Below, in pieces: positions 63,952 through 64,000 of a stretch of 64,000 nucleotides of DNA. The notes under the pieces are model-generated. The model did no database searches. It was not told the DNA's origin and saw nothing but the letters and a program-made list of their open reading frames with translations. The position numbers were made by a program, and so were the translations under genes. Source of the DNA: Scandinavium goeteborgense (GTDB lineage: Bacteria > Pseudomonadota > Gammaproteobacteria > Enterobacterales > Enterobacteriaceae); the NCBI RefSeq assembly GCF_003935895.2, contig NZ_CP054058.1, positions 2,647,177 to 2,711,176 of the forward strand. The letters run 5' to 3'. How positions within the stretch are numbered: position 1 is the stretch's first letter; each line of letters starts with the position of its first letter.

Positions 63952-64000
63952 TTACAGGTACTTTTCAGCTGCTTTGAGGATATCTTCTGCAGCAAGTTCT
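63952..64000 (-). CDS. 3' end of an unidentified leftward gene (partial)
   Basis: The last codons read ...ELAAEDILKAAEKYL followed by TAA at 63952-63954, with a terminator 17 bases downstream. Only about 15 residues are inside the window, too few to name the protein. Confidence 0.6.
   Translation of the reverse strand, partial: ELAAEDILKAAEKYL

Overview
The window is a stretch of enterobacterial chromosome. Its backbone follows the Escherichia coli order xthA-ydjX-ydjZ-ynjBCDEF-nudG-ynjH-gdhA-topB-selD-ydjA-sppA-ansA-pncA-msrB-gapA-yeaD-mipA-yeaGH-yeaK-yoaI-yeaL-yeaMN-yoaF-yeaP closely. Protein sequence, REP-type repeats and GC-rich codon use point to the Enterobacter/Lelliottia/Leclercia side of the Enterobacteriaceae; the species cannot be fixed from sequence alone.

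Layout. 1-1526: a mercuric-reductase-like flavoprotein. 1527-4760: an AT-rich accessory insert with a GTG-started ABC-type ATPase overlapping an HNH nuclease gene (a Septu-like two-gene defence pair), then debris and one gene that resemble a P4-type satellite phage. 4838-18481: conserved block with exonuclease III, two VTT-domain membrane proteins, the YnjBCD ABC transporter with the rhodanese YnjE, ynjA/ynjF on the other strand, nudG, gdhA, topB and selD. 18482-20215: an accessory acid phosphatase behind a structured intergenic element, then ydjA. 20380-33764: sppA, ansA, pncA, a GH18 chitinase, yeaC, msrB, gapA, yeaD, mipA, and yeaGH behind a near-consensus sigma-54 promoter.

33989-49330 is a large accessory region inserted between yeaH and yeaK. 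It opens with mesX-mesD, a folate-independent methionine synthase pair. It continues with a FixJ-type response regulator and a divergent catabolic cassette: amidohydrolase, DoxX, MFS fusion and alpha/beta hydrolase leftward; isochorismatase-like hydrolase and two XapX proteins rightward. The rightward arm ends in a stand-alone receiver and a 1867-residue Ser/Thr-kinase-like/ATPase/GAF/PAS/histidine-kinase protein. The divergent promoter region holds four 9-bp direct repeats at an exact 16-bp period, a strong operator candidate. I infer one signalling circuit controlling one metabolic cassette; the substrate is unknown.

49437-64000: an SRPBCC protein, a LysR regulator, YdeI, small or decayed genes, yeaK, yoaI, an inserted GPH transporter plus GH31 glycosidase pair, yeaL, nimR/nimT, a CTP-synthase-like amidotransferase, a DUF523 protein, yoaF, the diguanylate cyclase dgcP, a YidB-like protein and the 3' end of an unidentified leftward gene. 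No rRNA, tRNA, CRISPR array, IS element or integrase was seen.
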